Shown in pieces: positions 36,501-45,465 of a DNA stretch of 64,000 nt (positions within the stretch are counted from its first letter, which is position 1; the number at the start of each line of letters is the position of its first letter). Source of the DNA: Methylovirgula sp. 4M-Z18 (GTDB taxonomy: Bacteria; Pseudomonadota; Alphaproteobacteria; Rhizobiales; Beijerinckiaceae); the NCBI RefSeq assembly GCF_037890675.1, contig NZ_CP149574.1, positions 310,001 through 374,000 on the forward strand, given 5' to 3'. Below the pieces are notes generated by a model. It was not told where the DNA came from. It saw nothing but the letters and a program-made list of their open reading frames with translations, and searched no databases. Position numbers and translations under genes: made by a program.

Positions 36501-37652
36501 ATGCCCGCATCAACGCCCACCAAAGAGAGACCGCAATCTATCGCTGCCGTGGGACAGGTCGTTCTTGTTTTGCAAGGCGGCGGCGCATTGGGCGCCTATC
36601 AGGCGGGCGTTTACGAGGCTTTGCACGAGGCCGGAATCGAGCCGGACTGGGTGATCGGCACCTCGATTGGCGCAATCAATGCCAGCCTGATCGCGGGCAA
36701 CGCCGTTGCCAATCGGCTCGCGCGGCTGCGTGATTTCTGGCGGCGCGTCGAGCAGCCCGATTTCTTTACCGGGTTTCCTTGGGCGGCCCGCAGCCTGCCC
36801 AATCTGTCAACGGTTACGGCCGGTATTCCTGGCTTTTTCGCACCAAATCCCATGGCGTTTCTTGGACCGCACATGCCGATGCGGCCTGAGGCAGCGGGAT
36901 ATTATTCGACCGGCCCGCTTGCTCAAACGTTGCAGGAATTCGTCGATTTTGCCGTGCTCAATCAAGGCGTGCCGCGCCTGACGGTTGGGGCGGCGCATGT
37001 CACATCCGGCCAGATGCGCTATTTCGATAGCCGTGACATGCCCCTGGACGCACGCCACATCATGGCGTCCGGCGCGTTACCGCCGGCCTTTCCTGCGGTG
37101 CGTATCGACGATGAACTTTACTGGGATGGCGGCATTCTCTCCAATACGCCGGTGGAGGCCGTGTTCGACGACGTGCCGCGCCGCGATTCCCTGATCTTTT
37201 CCATTCACATTTGGAATCCGCGCGGATCGGAGCCGCACTCGATCTGGGATGTCATGAACCGGCATAAGGACATTCAATATTCAAGCCGCACCGACAGCCA
37301 CATTCTCCGTCAGCGGCAAATTCATCGCCTGCGTCACATCATCGCCGAACTGGCGGCAAAACTGCCGGAAGACCAGCGGGCCTTGAGCGATGTCCAGCGC
37401 ATGGCGGCCTTCGGCTGTCTGACGCGCATGCATGTGGTGCGGCTCCTGGCGCCCACCTTGCAGAACGAAGACCATACCAAGGACATCGATTTTACCCCAG
37501 GCGGCATCTCCAAGCGATGGCGCGCAGGCTATGTCGATACGCAAAAATTGCTGGCCCAAGCGCCGTGGCAGGCGGAAGTTGATCCACTGGAAGGGTTCTG
37601 TCTTCACGAGATCCGCAGGGAACCTACCGATGAAAGTGTCACAAAATCGTGA
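36501..37652 (+). CDS. Patatin-like phospholipase with DUF3734 C-terminus
   Basis: 383 residues. The patatin domain has the oxyanion loop GGGALGAYQAG, nucleophile motif GTSIGAINA (catalytic Ser) and catalytic Asp in YWDGGILSNTP. A C-terminal DUF3734 region (about 275-375) includes IHRLRHIIAEL and HVVRLLAPTLQNEDHTKDIDFTPGGISKRW. Such proteins hydrolyse lipid esters, and DUF3734 members are often linked to polyhydroxyalkanoate metabolism. The ATG at 36501 is preferred over an in-frame TTG at 36471. No signal peptide is visible, so it is probably cytosolic. Confidence 0.88.
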   Translation: MPASTPTKERPQSIAAVGQVVLVLQGGGALGAYQAGVYEALHEAGIEPDWVIGTSIGAINASLIAGNAVANRLARLRDFWRRVEQPDFFTGFPWAARSLPNLSTVTAGIPGFFAPNPMAFLGPHMPMRPEAAGYYSTGPLAQTLQEFVDFAVLNQGVPRLTVGAAHVTSGQMRYFDSRDMPLDARHIMASGALPPAFPAVRIDDELYWDGGILSNTPVEAVFDDVPRRDSLIFSIHIWNPRGSEPHSIWDVMNRHKDIQYSSRTDSHILRQRQIHRLRHIIAELAAKLPEDQRALSDVQRMAAFGCLTRMHVVRLLAPTLQNEDHTKDIDFTPGGISKRWRAGYVDTQKLLAQAPWQAEVDPLEGFCLHEIRREPTDESVTKS

Positions 37653-37737
37653 GCGCAACGCGCGCTCAGTCACGACAAACTGAAACGCCACGGACTTTGT
37701 CTTGGACTATAAAAGTACATCGCTATTGGGGACGCCT

Positions 37738-38397
37738 ATGACACAGTCATCGCAGTTCGAACTTTCCATCCCGGCGATTCCGTCGGCGCCCACGCTGCTG
37801 AATTTGTTTATCGGCGGCTATATTTCGCTGATGGCCTGGGAGATCTGGTCGCGCATCATCACTGTGTGGGTAGTGGGCAATCCGCTCGAACCACCCGGTC
37901 TCGTTCTGTCGCTCGTCAATCGATTCGCGGGCACCAATTACGATCTCAGCATGCAGCCGGCCAATGCCAATGCGACGGCGGTGCATTATTTCCTCGGCAT
38001 CGTCGGCTATCCGGTCCTCTATTACATCGTCTCGCGCGGGATCAAACATTGGGCGATCATTCTGGATGCCGGCGTCTGGCTGCTGTTCACGGGCTTTGTC
38101 GTTTTGTCCCTGGTCTGGTGGCATTCCTTCACCCAGTGGATGGGCATCTTCTGGCTGCTGGTGACGCTCACGACGGCAACGCGCTTCATTAATCCCAATC
38201 CGCTGATCGCCAATTGCCTGAGCTGGGGATCCTACACCTGGTTCAACGCGCTCGGCATTTTCGCGCCCGTCGCCGGACTGCCGTTCCTGCTGATGGATTG
38301 GGGCGGCGACCTGTCGTTCATGAGCTGGGTCGGCCACATGCTGTTCGGCTTTCTCGCAGCCCTGGTGTTCGAAAAGCTGGAGGCGCGACAAAGGTGA
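37738..38397 (+). CDS. Uncharacterised multi-pass membrane protein
   Basis: 219 residues, not recognised. Five or six hydrophobic segments: about 20-38 (LNLFIGGYISLMAWEIW), 78-96 (FLGIVGYPVLYYIVS), 104-122 (IILDAGVWLLFTGFVVLSL), 128-146 (TQWMGIFWLLVTLTTATRF), 160-185 (SYTWFNALGIFAPVAGLPFL) and 192-210. Aromatic residues (Trp) are frequent. The ATG at 37738 (MTQSSQFELSIPAI) is used. It ends before a strong hairpin. Confidence 0.75.
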   Translation: MTQSSQFELSIPAIPSAPTLLNLFIGGYISLMAWEIWSRIITVWVVGNPLEPPGLVLSLVNRFAGTNYDLSMQPANANATAVHYFLGIVGYPVLYYIVSRGIKHWAIILDAGVWLLFTGFVVLSLVWWHSFTQWMGIFWLLVTLTTATRFINPNPLIANCLSWGSYTWFNALGIFAPVAGLPFLLMDWGGDLSFMSWVGHMLFGFLAALVFEKLEARQR

Positions 38398-38406
38398 GCA
38401 AGGTCG

Positions 38407-38429
38407 GGCCGCCGGAAATGCCGGCGGCC
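38407..38429. terminator. Hairpin between convergent membrane-protein genes
   Basis: GGCCGCCGG (38407-38415), loop AAATG, CCGGCGGCC (38421-38429): a perfect 9-bp GC stem. It sits ten bases after the plus-strand membrane gene and directly abuts the stop of a short minus-strand open frame, so it may serve both. Confidence 0.6.
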
Positions 38430-38537
38430 TTATGCAATGAAAAACGCGGCGACAATGACGAGGCCAATGGCGATCCACATCGCGTAGGCCAGAATGTCGC
38501 CGGTATGGTGTAGAAAATTTGAACCGGTGATCGACAT
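38430..38537 (-). CDS. Possible 35-residue single-pass membrane protein
   Basis: A short open frame encoding MSITGSNFLHHTGDILAYAM then WIAIGLVIVAAFFIA. Residues about 15-35 form one hydrophobic helix. AGGG lies 8 bases upstream of the ATG. It occupies an otherwise empty gap, has coding-like GC at third positions, and ends at a hairpin. Small single-helix proteins of this kind are often missed. Conservation was not testable. Confidence 0.5.
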   Translation of the reverse strand: MSITGSNFLHHTGDILAYAMWIAIGLVIVAAFFIA

Positions 38538-38673
38538 AGCTCGCACCCTAGAGCAGCAAGACTGACCTAGTAGATAGGGCGAGCTAGGCATTTGTGTGAT
38601 GCGCAGCTCGTATTTTTGCTATGAATTTTTGCATGATCTTGCATCTTTGCGCCGGTGCCGCCATTTTTGGCTT

Positions 38674-39768
38674 ATGGCGCAGTCTCCCACTCCCTCCGTG
38701 TTCGATCCGGGTGTCGCCGCAGGCCTGAATGCCCGTTCGCGCGAGATTTTCAAGAACCTCGTCGAAAGCTACCTGGCCAGCGGCGAGCCGGTCGGATCGC
38801 GCAATCTGGCCCGCATCCTGCCGATGACCCTGTCGCCGGCCTCGATTCGCAACGTGATGCAGGATTTGGAGGATCTTGGCCTGATTTACGCTCCGCACAC
38901 CAGTGCAGGGCGTCTGCCCACCGATCTCGGCCTGCGCTTCTTCGTCGATGCGATGATGGAGATCGGCGATCTGTCGCGCGAGGAGCGCGGCCGGATCGAG
39001 GCCGATGTGAAGGCTGCGAGCCAGGGCAAAACGCTCGACGGCGTGTTGGCGGAAGCCTCCAGCCTGCTCTCCGGCCTGACGCGCGGCGCTGGCCTCGTCG
39101 TCACGTCGAAGGGTGATGCGCGGCTCAAACATATCGAATTCGTGCGGCTCGACCCGGAACGGGCGCTCGCGGTCCTCGTCGCCGAAGACGGCCAGGTGGA
39201 AAATCGTGTCATCCTGACCCCGCCCGGTCTGCCGGCGTCCGCCCTGCTGGAGGCCGCCAATTATCTCAACGCGCGCATCCGCGGCCGCACGCTCGCACAT
39301 GTGCGCGGGGAGATCGAGGCGGCGCGCCAGGCCGCCAAGGATGAATTGGATCAGCTCACCTCGCGCCTCGTCGATGCCGGCCTTGCCTCGTGGGCCGGCA
39401 TGCAGGGCGATGCGCAGCAATTGATCGTGCGCGGCCAGGCCAATCTGCTCGAGGACCTCACCGCACTCGACGATCTCGAGCGCATCCGCCTGCTGTTCGC
39501 CGATCTCGAGACCAAGAAGGATGTGATTGACCTCCTGAGCCGCGCGGAAAGCGGCGAGGGCGTGCGCATCTTCATCGGTTCGGAAAACAAGCTGTTTTCG
39601 CTCTCCGGCTCCTCGATGATCGCGGCGCCCTTCAGCGATGGTGGCCAGAAGATCGTCGGCGTTTTGGGCGTGATCGGCCCGACGCGGTTGAATTATGCGC
39701 GGATCGTGCCGATGGTCGATTATACGGCGAAAATCGTCGGCAAGCTGCTTGAGGGCCGCAAGGCATAA
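38674..39768 (+). CDS. hrcA: Heat-inducible transcription repressor HrcA
   Basis: 364-residue repressor that binds CIRCE elements upstream of groESL/dnaK-type genes. N-terminal winged helix: [33 protein letters not shown], then [39 protein letters not shown]. The GAF-like domain and C-terminal motifs ([42 protein letters not shown]) are intact. The start at 38674 (MAQSPTPSV) matches the family. grpE, usually adjacent, is 13.5 kb away. I found no CIRCE in the upstream gap. Confidence 0.95.
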   Translation: MAQSPTPSVFDPGVAAGLNARSREIFKNLVESYLASGEPVGSRNLARILPMTLSPASIRNVMQDLEDLGLIYAPHTSAGRLPTDLGLRFFVDAMMEIGDLSREERGRIEADVKAASQGKTLDGVLAEASSLLSGLTRGAGLVVTSKGDARLKHIEFVRLDPERALAVLVAEDGQVENRVILTPPGLPASALLEAANYLNARIRGRTLAHVRGEIEAARQAAKDELDQLTSRLVDAGLASWAGMQGDAQQLIVRGQANLLEDLTALDDLERIRLLFADLETKKDVIDLLSRAESGEGVRIFIGSENKLFSLSGSSMIAAPFSDGGQKIVGVLGVIGPTRLNYARIVPMVDYTAKIVGKLLEGRKA

Positions 39769-39915
39769 GTGCGTCCAGGTCGACCCGTTATGACAGAGAC
39801 TCAGGACTTGGTGACGACAAACTACCCTTGGATCGGCAGGTTGCCATACAGATCCCATCCGGCGCCACCAGATCTTTCCAGGCACGGTTGATGCATATCC
39901 CGATCTGGCGACGGG

Positions 39916-40371
39916 CTAACCCAAGGGCAATTCCCAGGTATCCTTCATTTCTTCCATCACGAAATGCGCCGAGACGTCCGACAGTTCGACGGTTGCAATC
40001 AGCTTTTTGTATAAAGCATCGTAGCCCGCAACGTCCGGTACGCGGGCGCGCAGAATGTAATCGATGTCGCCGGCCGTGCGGTAAGCGGCCAGAATTTCGG
40101 GCAGACCCAACACCGCCTTGCGGAACTGCTCGGTCCAGGCTGCATTGTGCTGGTTGGCGCGAATATGGATCAGGACGACAAGGCCGAGATTCAGCGCTTT
40201 CGGGTCGAGCAGTGCCACCCGACGGCGAATCGTGCCGGCCGCCTCGAGTGCTTGCACCCGCCGCCAACAGGCATTGCGCGAAATATGCGTGAGCTCCGCG
40301 AGCGCCTCGAGCGAGAGTGTTGCGTCGGCTTGCAGGGCCCGGAGGATGCGCTTGTCGGTCGTATCGAGCAT
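39916..40371 (-). CDS. Lrp/AsnC-family transcriptional regulator
   Basis: 151 residues. The N-terminal winged HTH is LDTTDKRILRALQADATLSL, LAELTHISRNACWRRVQALEAAGTIRRRVALLDP. The C-terminal RAM/ligand domain (about 65-145) includes VLGLPEILAAYRTAGDIDYILRARVPDVAGYDALYKKLI. Such proteins sense amino acids and form octamers. The target is unknown; it is divergent from the DUF6356 gene and convergent with hrcA. The 148 bp to hrcA hold nothing I can identify. Confidence 0.93.
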   Translation of the reverse strand: MLDTTDKRILRALQADATLSLEALAELTHISRNACWRRVQALEAAGTIRRRVALLDPKALNLGLVVLIHIRANQHNAAWTEQFRKAVLGLPEILAAYRTAGDIDYILRARVPDVAGYDALYKKLIATVELSDVSAHFVMEEMKDTWELPLG

Positions 40372-40507
40372 ATGGGAAATTTTCCCGAATTCTGGTCAAT
40401 CCATGAGATAAATTTAACACACATAGCCGAAAATGTCGATTATTTGGGATGAATGCACCGCCCCTTTGTAGCTAGTCTTACCGTTATCATCCGACGGGGA
40501 GCGTTCC

Positions 40508-40780
40508 ATGCTGAAAAACCTGCACCGCCTGTTCATGGCTCATCCCGAGGCCGTCAACGAGACTTATTTCGAACATTTCGGCGTCGCTTCGCGCTATGGC
40601 TCTCGTTTCCTGTTCATGAGCTTCTGCGCCTTCACCCATGCGGTCTTTCCCTTCCTGTTCGAGCGTACCGCGTCGAACATGGTCAAGGCCATGTATGCCG
40701 ACATGACGCGACGCGGGGCCAATACCGCGGTCGCCTCGCAAAATCCGCAGACGCCCGCCGCAGAATGGGGTTGGCTGTAA
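40508..40780 (+). CDS. DUF6356 family small protein
   Basis: 90 residues: LHRLFMAHPEAVNETYFEHFGVASRYGSRFLFMSFCAFTHAVFPFLFERTASNMVKAMYADM. This pattern (HP-x-V-N-E-T-Y-x-EH and a capsule-like hydrophobic helix with THA-x-P) matches the DUF6356 family of alphaproteobacteria. One membrane-associated helix lies near 38-55. GGGAG precedes the ATG. The function is unknown. Confidence 0.75.
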   Translation: MLKNLHRLFMAHPEAVNETYFEHFGVASRYGSRFLFMSFCAFTHAVFPFLFERTASNMVKAMYADMTRRGANTAVASQNPQTPAAEWGWL

Positions 40781-40819
40781 CCCGACATAGGTTCTAGACT
40801 TACCCCATAGGGGGAGGAG

Positions 40820-42061
40820 ATGGACTTACGGGACGGCCAGGATCGCGTGGTGGGTGCCCTGAAGGAGCATTTTGGCTTCGCGTCCTTTCGTCCCGGTCAA
40901 GCCGATGCGCTGGAAGCCATTCTGGCGGGCGATGACGTCCTTGCCGTCTTTCCCACGGGCAGTGGCAAATCCCTCCTGTACCAGCTTCCGGCGCTGATGC
41001 GGCCCGGGCTGACGCTCGTGGTCTCGCCGCTGATCGCCCTCATGCGCGATCAGGTGGCAACGCTCAAACAGCGTGGCGTGGCCGCGGGCACGCTAAATTC
41101 CGGCACTGAGGCGCCCGATTATTTTGCCACCGAGGACGCGCTGCGGCGGCGCAAATTGCGCCTCCTCTATGTCGCCCCCGAGCGCCTTGCCGATCCCGAT
41201 TTTCTGCGCCTGTTGCGCGAGGTCGGCGTGACCATGCTCGCGATCGACGAGGCCCATTGCATCTCGCGCTGGGGGCATGCGTTCCGCCCCGATTACTTGG
41301 GTCTTGCGAGCGTGCGCAAGGCGCTCGGCGAGCCGCAGACGATCGGCCTGACAGCGACGGCGGACGTCGAGACGCGGCGCGACATCGTGCGAAAATTGTT
41401 CCGGCTGCAGCCGCGCATTTTCCTGCAGTCCTTCGACCGGCCCAATATCTTTCTCAAAGTCGCGGCAAAGCAGGATGCGGCGCGGCAGATCGAGGTGGAA
41501 CTCCGTCAGCATCGCGGCGAAAGCGGCATCGTCTATTGCGGCTCGCGCCGCCGCACCGAAGCCTTGAGCGCTTATCTGACGTCGGAGGGCCACTGGGCGG
41601 TGCCCTATCATGCCGGCATGGAGGTGGAGGCGCGGGCGCGGCATCAGGACGAGTTCCTGCATGGGCTTGGGGTCGTCATGGTCGCGACCGTCGCGTTCGG
41701 GCTCGGGATCGACAAGCCGGACGTGCGCTTCGTCTGCCACGCCGACCTGCCAGGCTCGATCGAAAGCTATTATCAGGAAATCGGCCGGGCCGGGCGGGAC
41801 GGCGCGCCGGCCACGACACTCGCTTTGTTCGATCCGGCGGAGGTGCGCCAGCGCCGCCGCTATATCGCGCAAAGTGCCGCGCCGGAGGAGGAGAAAGCGA
41901 TCGATCTGCAAAGGCTGAATGCGCTGGTGCATTTGTGCCGCTCGTACCGTTGCCGCCGGGTGAACTTGCTCGCCGCTTTCGGCGAAGCGAGCACGCGGTG
42001 CGGCCATTGCGACAGATGCGCGGACCGCGACCGTTTGTGGCGATGGCTCGGGCGGGAATGA
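40820..42061 (+). CDS. Short RecQ-like ATP-dependent DNA helicase
   Basis: 413 residues, much shorter than RecQ (about 600). The two RecA-like domains are present: motif I FPTGSGKSLLYQLPAL, motif II IDEAHCISRWGHAFRPDY, and motif VI GRAGRDGAPAT. The zinc-binding subdomain retains Cys residues (CRSYRCRRVNLL, RCGHCDRC). RQC winged-helix and HRDC domains are missing; the protein ends after the zinc site. It may be a RecQ relative with a reduced repair role. RBS GGGGGAGG lies just before the ATG. Confidence 0.88.
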   Translation: MDLRDGQDRVVGALKEHFGFASFRPGQADALEAILAGDDVLAVFPTGSGKSLLYQLPALMRPGLTLVVSPLIALMRDQVATLKQRGVAAGTLNSGTEAPDYFATEDALRRRKLRLLYVAPERLADPDFLRLLREVGVTMLAIDEAHCISRWGHAFRPDYLGLASVRKALGEPQTIGLTATADVETRRDIVRKLFRLQPRIFLQSFDRPNIFLKVAAKQDAARQIEVELRQHRGESGIVYCGSRRRTEALSAYLTSEGHWAVPYHAGMEVEARARHQDEFLHGLGVVMVATVAFGLGIDKPDVRFVCHADLPGSIESYYQEIGRAGRDGAPATTLALFDPAEVRQRRRYIAQSAAPEEEKAIDLQRLNALVHLCRSYRCRRVNLLAAFGEASTRCGHCDRCADRDRLWRWLGRE

Positions 42062-42200
42062 TGCGGCGCGAGTCCCATCCTCTCTTCGTGGAGAGCGCGC
42101 TTCCTTCAGGCCACATGTCTGCCATGTGCGATTCGGCCTTTATTCCGGCCCAATCATGGGCATTGTCCCGGCCTTGTTGCCTGAAGAGTCGTTAATTCAC

Positions 42201-43688
42201 ATGCATGCGCCGGCCCCCCAAACCGAAAAGCCTCTCTCGCTCGAAGAGATCAAGGGCATCATCGTCGGCCTGATTCTCGCCATGCTGCTCGCCGCGATCG
42301 ATCAGACGATCGTCGCGACCGCGATGCCGACCATGGGACGCGAGATGGGCGATGTGGAAAACCTGCCTTGGGTGGTGACAGCCTATCTTCTGGCCGGGAC
42401 CGCGGTCACGCCGCTCTACGGCAAATTGTCGGACATCTACGGCCGGCGCGTCATGCTGCAGATCGGCATCGCGACCTTCGTGATCGGGTCGATCGCCTGC
42501 GGGTTGTCACGTAGCATCGTGATCCTGTCGGTTGCGCGGGCGCTGCAGGGGCTTGGCGGCGGCGGGCTCATCTCCCTGGCGCAGACGATCATCGCCGACA
42601 TCGTCGCTCCGCGCGAACGCGCGCGCTATCAGGTCTATATCGCGTCCGTTTTCATCACCTCCAGTCTGGTCGGGCCGTTGCTCGGCGGCTTTTTCGCCGA
42701 GCATCTGCACTGGTCGCTGATCTTTTGGATCAACGTGCCGCTTGGGATTGGCGCTTGGGCAATGACGAGTGCGCGCCTGAAACGCTTGCCGCGCCATGAG
42801 CGACCGCACCAGCTTGACATTCCGGGTGCCGTGCTCATGGTCTTTGCCAGTTGCACGCTGCTGCTGGCGCTCAGCTGGGGCGGCTTGCGCTACCCTTGGG
42901 GTTCGCCGCAAGTGTTGGGGCTCATCGGCCTCTCCGTGCTGCTGTGGGCGGGCTTCGGCTGGCGCGTGAGCCGCGCGCAAGAGCCGCTCATTCCCATGAG
43001 CGTGCTCGCCAATCCGGTGGTGCGTGCCGGCACTTTGTCGGCCTGTTTCGGCATGGGCGCCTTTATCGGCCTGTCGATCTACATTCCGATTTATATGGAA
43101 GCGGTCTACGGCCTCGACCCGAGCCATTCCGGGTTGGCGCTTGTCCCTTTTATGATCGGCACGGTGACGGGCGCGACGATTTCCGGCCGCATTCTCACCT
43201 TCGTGAAACATTACAAGCGCATGCCGACTGCGGGCCTCGTTCTGTCGGTCGTCTCAGCCGCCCTTGTCGCGCTCAGTCCGGTGCAATTGCCGCTGTGGGC
43301 GCTGGAGCTTGCCTTTGTCGGCATGAGCATGGGCCTGGGCACGATTTTGCCCGTCTGCACCATCGCCATCCAAAATGCCGTGGCGATGCACGAACTCGGC
43401 ACGGCGACGGGCGCCGCCAATTTCTTCCGCTCGCTCGGCGGCGCCTTGGCTGTGGCCCTGTTCGGTGCGATCGTTCTGGGCGGTTCGGCGGTGGCGAGTT
43501 CCTCCGGCCATGGCGTGTCGCTCGAATCGCTGCTGGCGAGCGGTGCCGACGTGACGGGCCTGGTGCGAATCTTCCGCACCGTCTTTGCGTCGGCGGCGCT
43601 GCTGCTCGCCTGCGCGCTGTTTTTTATGGCCATCATGGAAGAGCGCCCGCTGCGCAGCTCCGCCGCACCCGCGCCATCGCACGAGTGA
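42201..43688 (+). CDS. MFS efflux transporter, DHA2 (EmrB/QacA) family
   Basis: 495-residue drug:proton antiporter with about 14 membrane segments. Early motif D1 region LAAIDQTIVATAMPTMGREM, motif A GKLSDIYGRR, motif C-like SSLVGPLLGGFFAEHLHW. The ATG at 42201 (MHAPAPQTEK) is used; earlier in-frame starts at 42126 and 42156 lack a ribosome site. It probably exports drugs or metabolites. No dedicated TetR/MarR regulator is adjacent. Confidence 0.9.
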   Translation: MHAPAPQTEKPLSLEEIKGIIVGLILAMLLAAIDQTIVATAMPTMGREMGDVENLPWVVTAYLLAGTAVTPLYGKLSDIYGRRVMLQIGIATFVIGSIACGLSRSIVILSVARALQGLGGGGLISLAQTIIADIVAPRERARYQVYIASVFITSSLVGPLLGGFFAEHLHWSLIFWINVPLGIGAWAMTSARLKRLPRHERPHQLDIPGAVLMVFASCTLLLALSWGGLRYPWGSPQVLGLIGLSVLLWAGFGWRVSRAQEPLIPMSVLANPVVRAGTLSACFGMGAFIGLSIYIPIYMEAVYGLDPSHSGLALVPFMIGTVTGATISGRILTFVKHYKRMPTAGLVLSVVSAALVALSPVQLPLWALELAFVGMSMGLGTILPVCTIAIQNAVAMHELGTATGAANFFRSLGGALAVALFGAIVLGGSAVASSSGHGVSLESLLASGADVTGLVRIFRTVFASAALLLACALFFMAIMEERPLRSSAAPAPSHE

Positions 43689-43757
43689 CGAGAACACAAT
43701 CCCCGGCTTGACCCGGCTGCATCGCCTGTCTAGGTCTCTCAGGATCGAGAGGGATAA

Positions 43758-45017
43758 GTGGAGTGGCGCTGCGTGATTGATCGTTTGTTGGCCAGAATCA
43801 TTGCCGGTCTCGTCACCCGCGGGACTTTGATCGTCTATACGCCCGGCGGCAAAAAGCGCAGTTTCGGCGATGGCTCCGGACAGGCCGTCGCCGTGCGTTT
43901 TACCGACCGCAAGGCCATTCTGGCCTTTCTCACCGATCCCGATCTGCGGGTCGGCGAATTGTTCATGGAAGGGCGGCTCAAGGTCGAGCAAGGCACAATC
44001 TACGATTTTCTCGACATGCTGCTGCGCGAGACCCATCGCGAAAAGGATCCGTTCGTCGTCAAGCTCATCGACCGCGCGCGCTTCCATGGCCGTAGGCTTC
44101 TGTCGAGAATCGGCCGCGATTCCGCCAAGGCCAACGTCGCGCATCATTACGACCTCGACCGCAAGCTCTACGATTTGTTCCTCGACAGCGACCGGCAATA
44201 TTCCTGCGCCTATTTCGAGCGTTGGGATGCCTCGCTCGAGGACGCGCAGCTCGCTAAGAAGCGCCACATCGTTGCGAAACTCGGTGTCGAACCGGGCGAC
44301 AAGGTGCTGGATATCGGCTCCGGTTGGGGCGGCATGGCGCTCTATCTCTCGGAGATCGCGAAGGCCGATTACGTGCTCGGCGTCACGTTGTCGGAAGAGC
44401 AATTGGCGCTGGCCAACGAGCGGGCAAAGGCCAAGAAGATCGAAGACAAGGTGCAGTTCGAGTTGCGCGATTACCGCGACGTCACCGGCCCGTTCAAGCG
44501 CATCGTTTCGGTCGGCATGTTCGAGCACGTGGGCTACCAGACCTATTCCGCCTTCTTCCAGAAATGCTACGACCTGCTCGACGATGACGGCGTGATGCTG
44601 TTGCACACGATCGGCCAGATCGATGGCCCCAACGCGCCGAATGCCTGGCTGACCAAGTACATCTTCCCCGGCGGCTATCTGCCGGCGCTGTCCGAAATCA
44701 CGCCGATCGTGGAGCGCATCGGCTTCACCGTGACCGATGTCGAAATCCTGCGCCTGCATTACGCGCAAACCCTGCGCCATTGGCGCAACCGCTTCATGGC
44801 GCGGCGCGAGGAAGCCAAGGCGCTCTACGACGAACGCTTCTGCCTGATGTGGGAATATTATCTCGCCATGTGCGAAGTCGCGTTTCACTATGAGAATGTC
44901 GCAGTGTTTCAGATTCAGCTCGCCCGCAAGCAGACCGCCGTGCCGCTCACGCGCGATTATATCGCCGAGCGCGAGACCGCCTTGCGCAAGCGGGAGGCAG
45001 AGCTGACGCTGCTCTGA
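43758..45017 (+). CDS. Cyclopropane-fatty-acyl-phospholipid synthase family methyltransferase
   Basis: 419-residue SAM-dependent enzyme of the CFA synthase/CmaS family, which adds a methylene bridge to unsaturated phospholipid acyl chains at the membrane. An N-terminal lipid-binding region is followed by SAM motif I VLDIGSGWGGMALYLSE (near 185), VGVT-like LGVTLSEEQLALANERA, and the C-terminal HYAQTLRHWRNRF and FQIQLARKQTAVPLTRDYI. The start codon is probably GTG at 43758 after AGAGGG; GTG at 43773 is an alternative. Confidence 0.9.
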   Translation: MEWRCVIDRLLARIIAGLVTRGTLIVYTPGGKKRSFGDGSGQAVAVRFTDRKAILAFLTDPDLRVGELFMEGRLKVEQGTIYDFLDMLLRETHREKDPFVVKLIDRARFHGRRLLSRIGRDSAKANVAHHYDLDRKLYDLFLDSDRQYSCAYFERWDASLEDAQLAKKRHIVAKLGVEPGDKVLDIGSGWGGMALYLSEIAKADYVLGVTLSEEQLALANERAKAKKIEDKVQFELRDYRDVTGPFKRIVSVGMFEHVGYQTYSAFFQKCYDLLDDDGVMLLHTIGQIDGPNAPNAWLTKYIFPGGYLPALSEITPIVERIGFTVTDVEILRLHYAQTLRHWRNRFMARREEAKALYDERFCLMWEYYLAMCEVAFHYENVAVFQIQLARKQTAVPLTRDYIAERETALRKREAELTLL

Positions 45018-45063
45018 GCGCGCCACGTGCGGCATGGCGAAATCTCGGGAGGAGCATAGGCAC

Positions 45064-45420
45064 ATGCTGGACTGGGACAAAATCGTCGCCCATGCGCTTG
45101 CGCTGCCGGGCACCGAGTCCGGAACCCATTACGGTCTGCCTACCGCGAAGGCGAATGGCCATGCGATCGTCAGCCCCGGCCATCAGCCCGGCAGTTTCGT
45201 GCTGCATATCGACAAAGGCACGAAGGAGATGCTGCTCGAAACCGATCCCGGCACCTATTGGCAAACCGCGCATTATGACGGCTGGCCAGCGGTTCTCGTC
45301 CGCTACGACAGCAAAGACCCGGATCGCATTTTGGCGATGGTCGAGAAAGCGCGCGACTGGGCCATGGCACGCAAGCCGAACAAGGCGGCGCGGGCGCCGA
45401 CGAAACGGCGATACACTTGA
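45064..45420 (+). CDS. MmcQ/YjbR family protein
   Basis: 118 residues with the MmcQ/YjbR-like fold: MLDWDKIVAHALALPGTESGTHYGLPT, then SFVLHIDKGTKEMLLETDPGTYWQTAHYDGWPAVLVRYDS and ILAMVEKARDWAMARKPNKA. Members are small and of unknown or DNA-binding function. GGGAGGAG sits about 8 bases before the ATG at 45064. The C-terminus is basic. It is convergent with glnD. Confidence 0.87.
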   Translation: MLDWDKIVAHALALPGTESGTHYGLPTAKANGHAIVSPGHQPGSFVLHIDKGTKEMLLETDPGTYWQTAHYDGWPAVLVRYDSKDPDRILAMVEKARDWAMARKPNKAARAPTKRRYT

Positions 45421-45465
45421 GCGCTGCGCAACAACGATTTCAAAATGATCCTTTGCCTCACTTCG

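Noticed and set aside
38398-38673. CIRCE element upstream of hrcA
   Set aside because: I looked for TTAGCACTC-N9-GAGTGCTAA and found no acceptable match; the region instead holds a hairpin and a short frame.
43254-45113. A 619-codon minus-strand open frame
   Set aside because: Antisense to both the MFS gene and the CFA-type methyltransferase; its composition mirrors theirs and it crosses their boundary.
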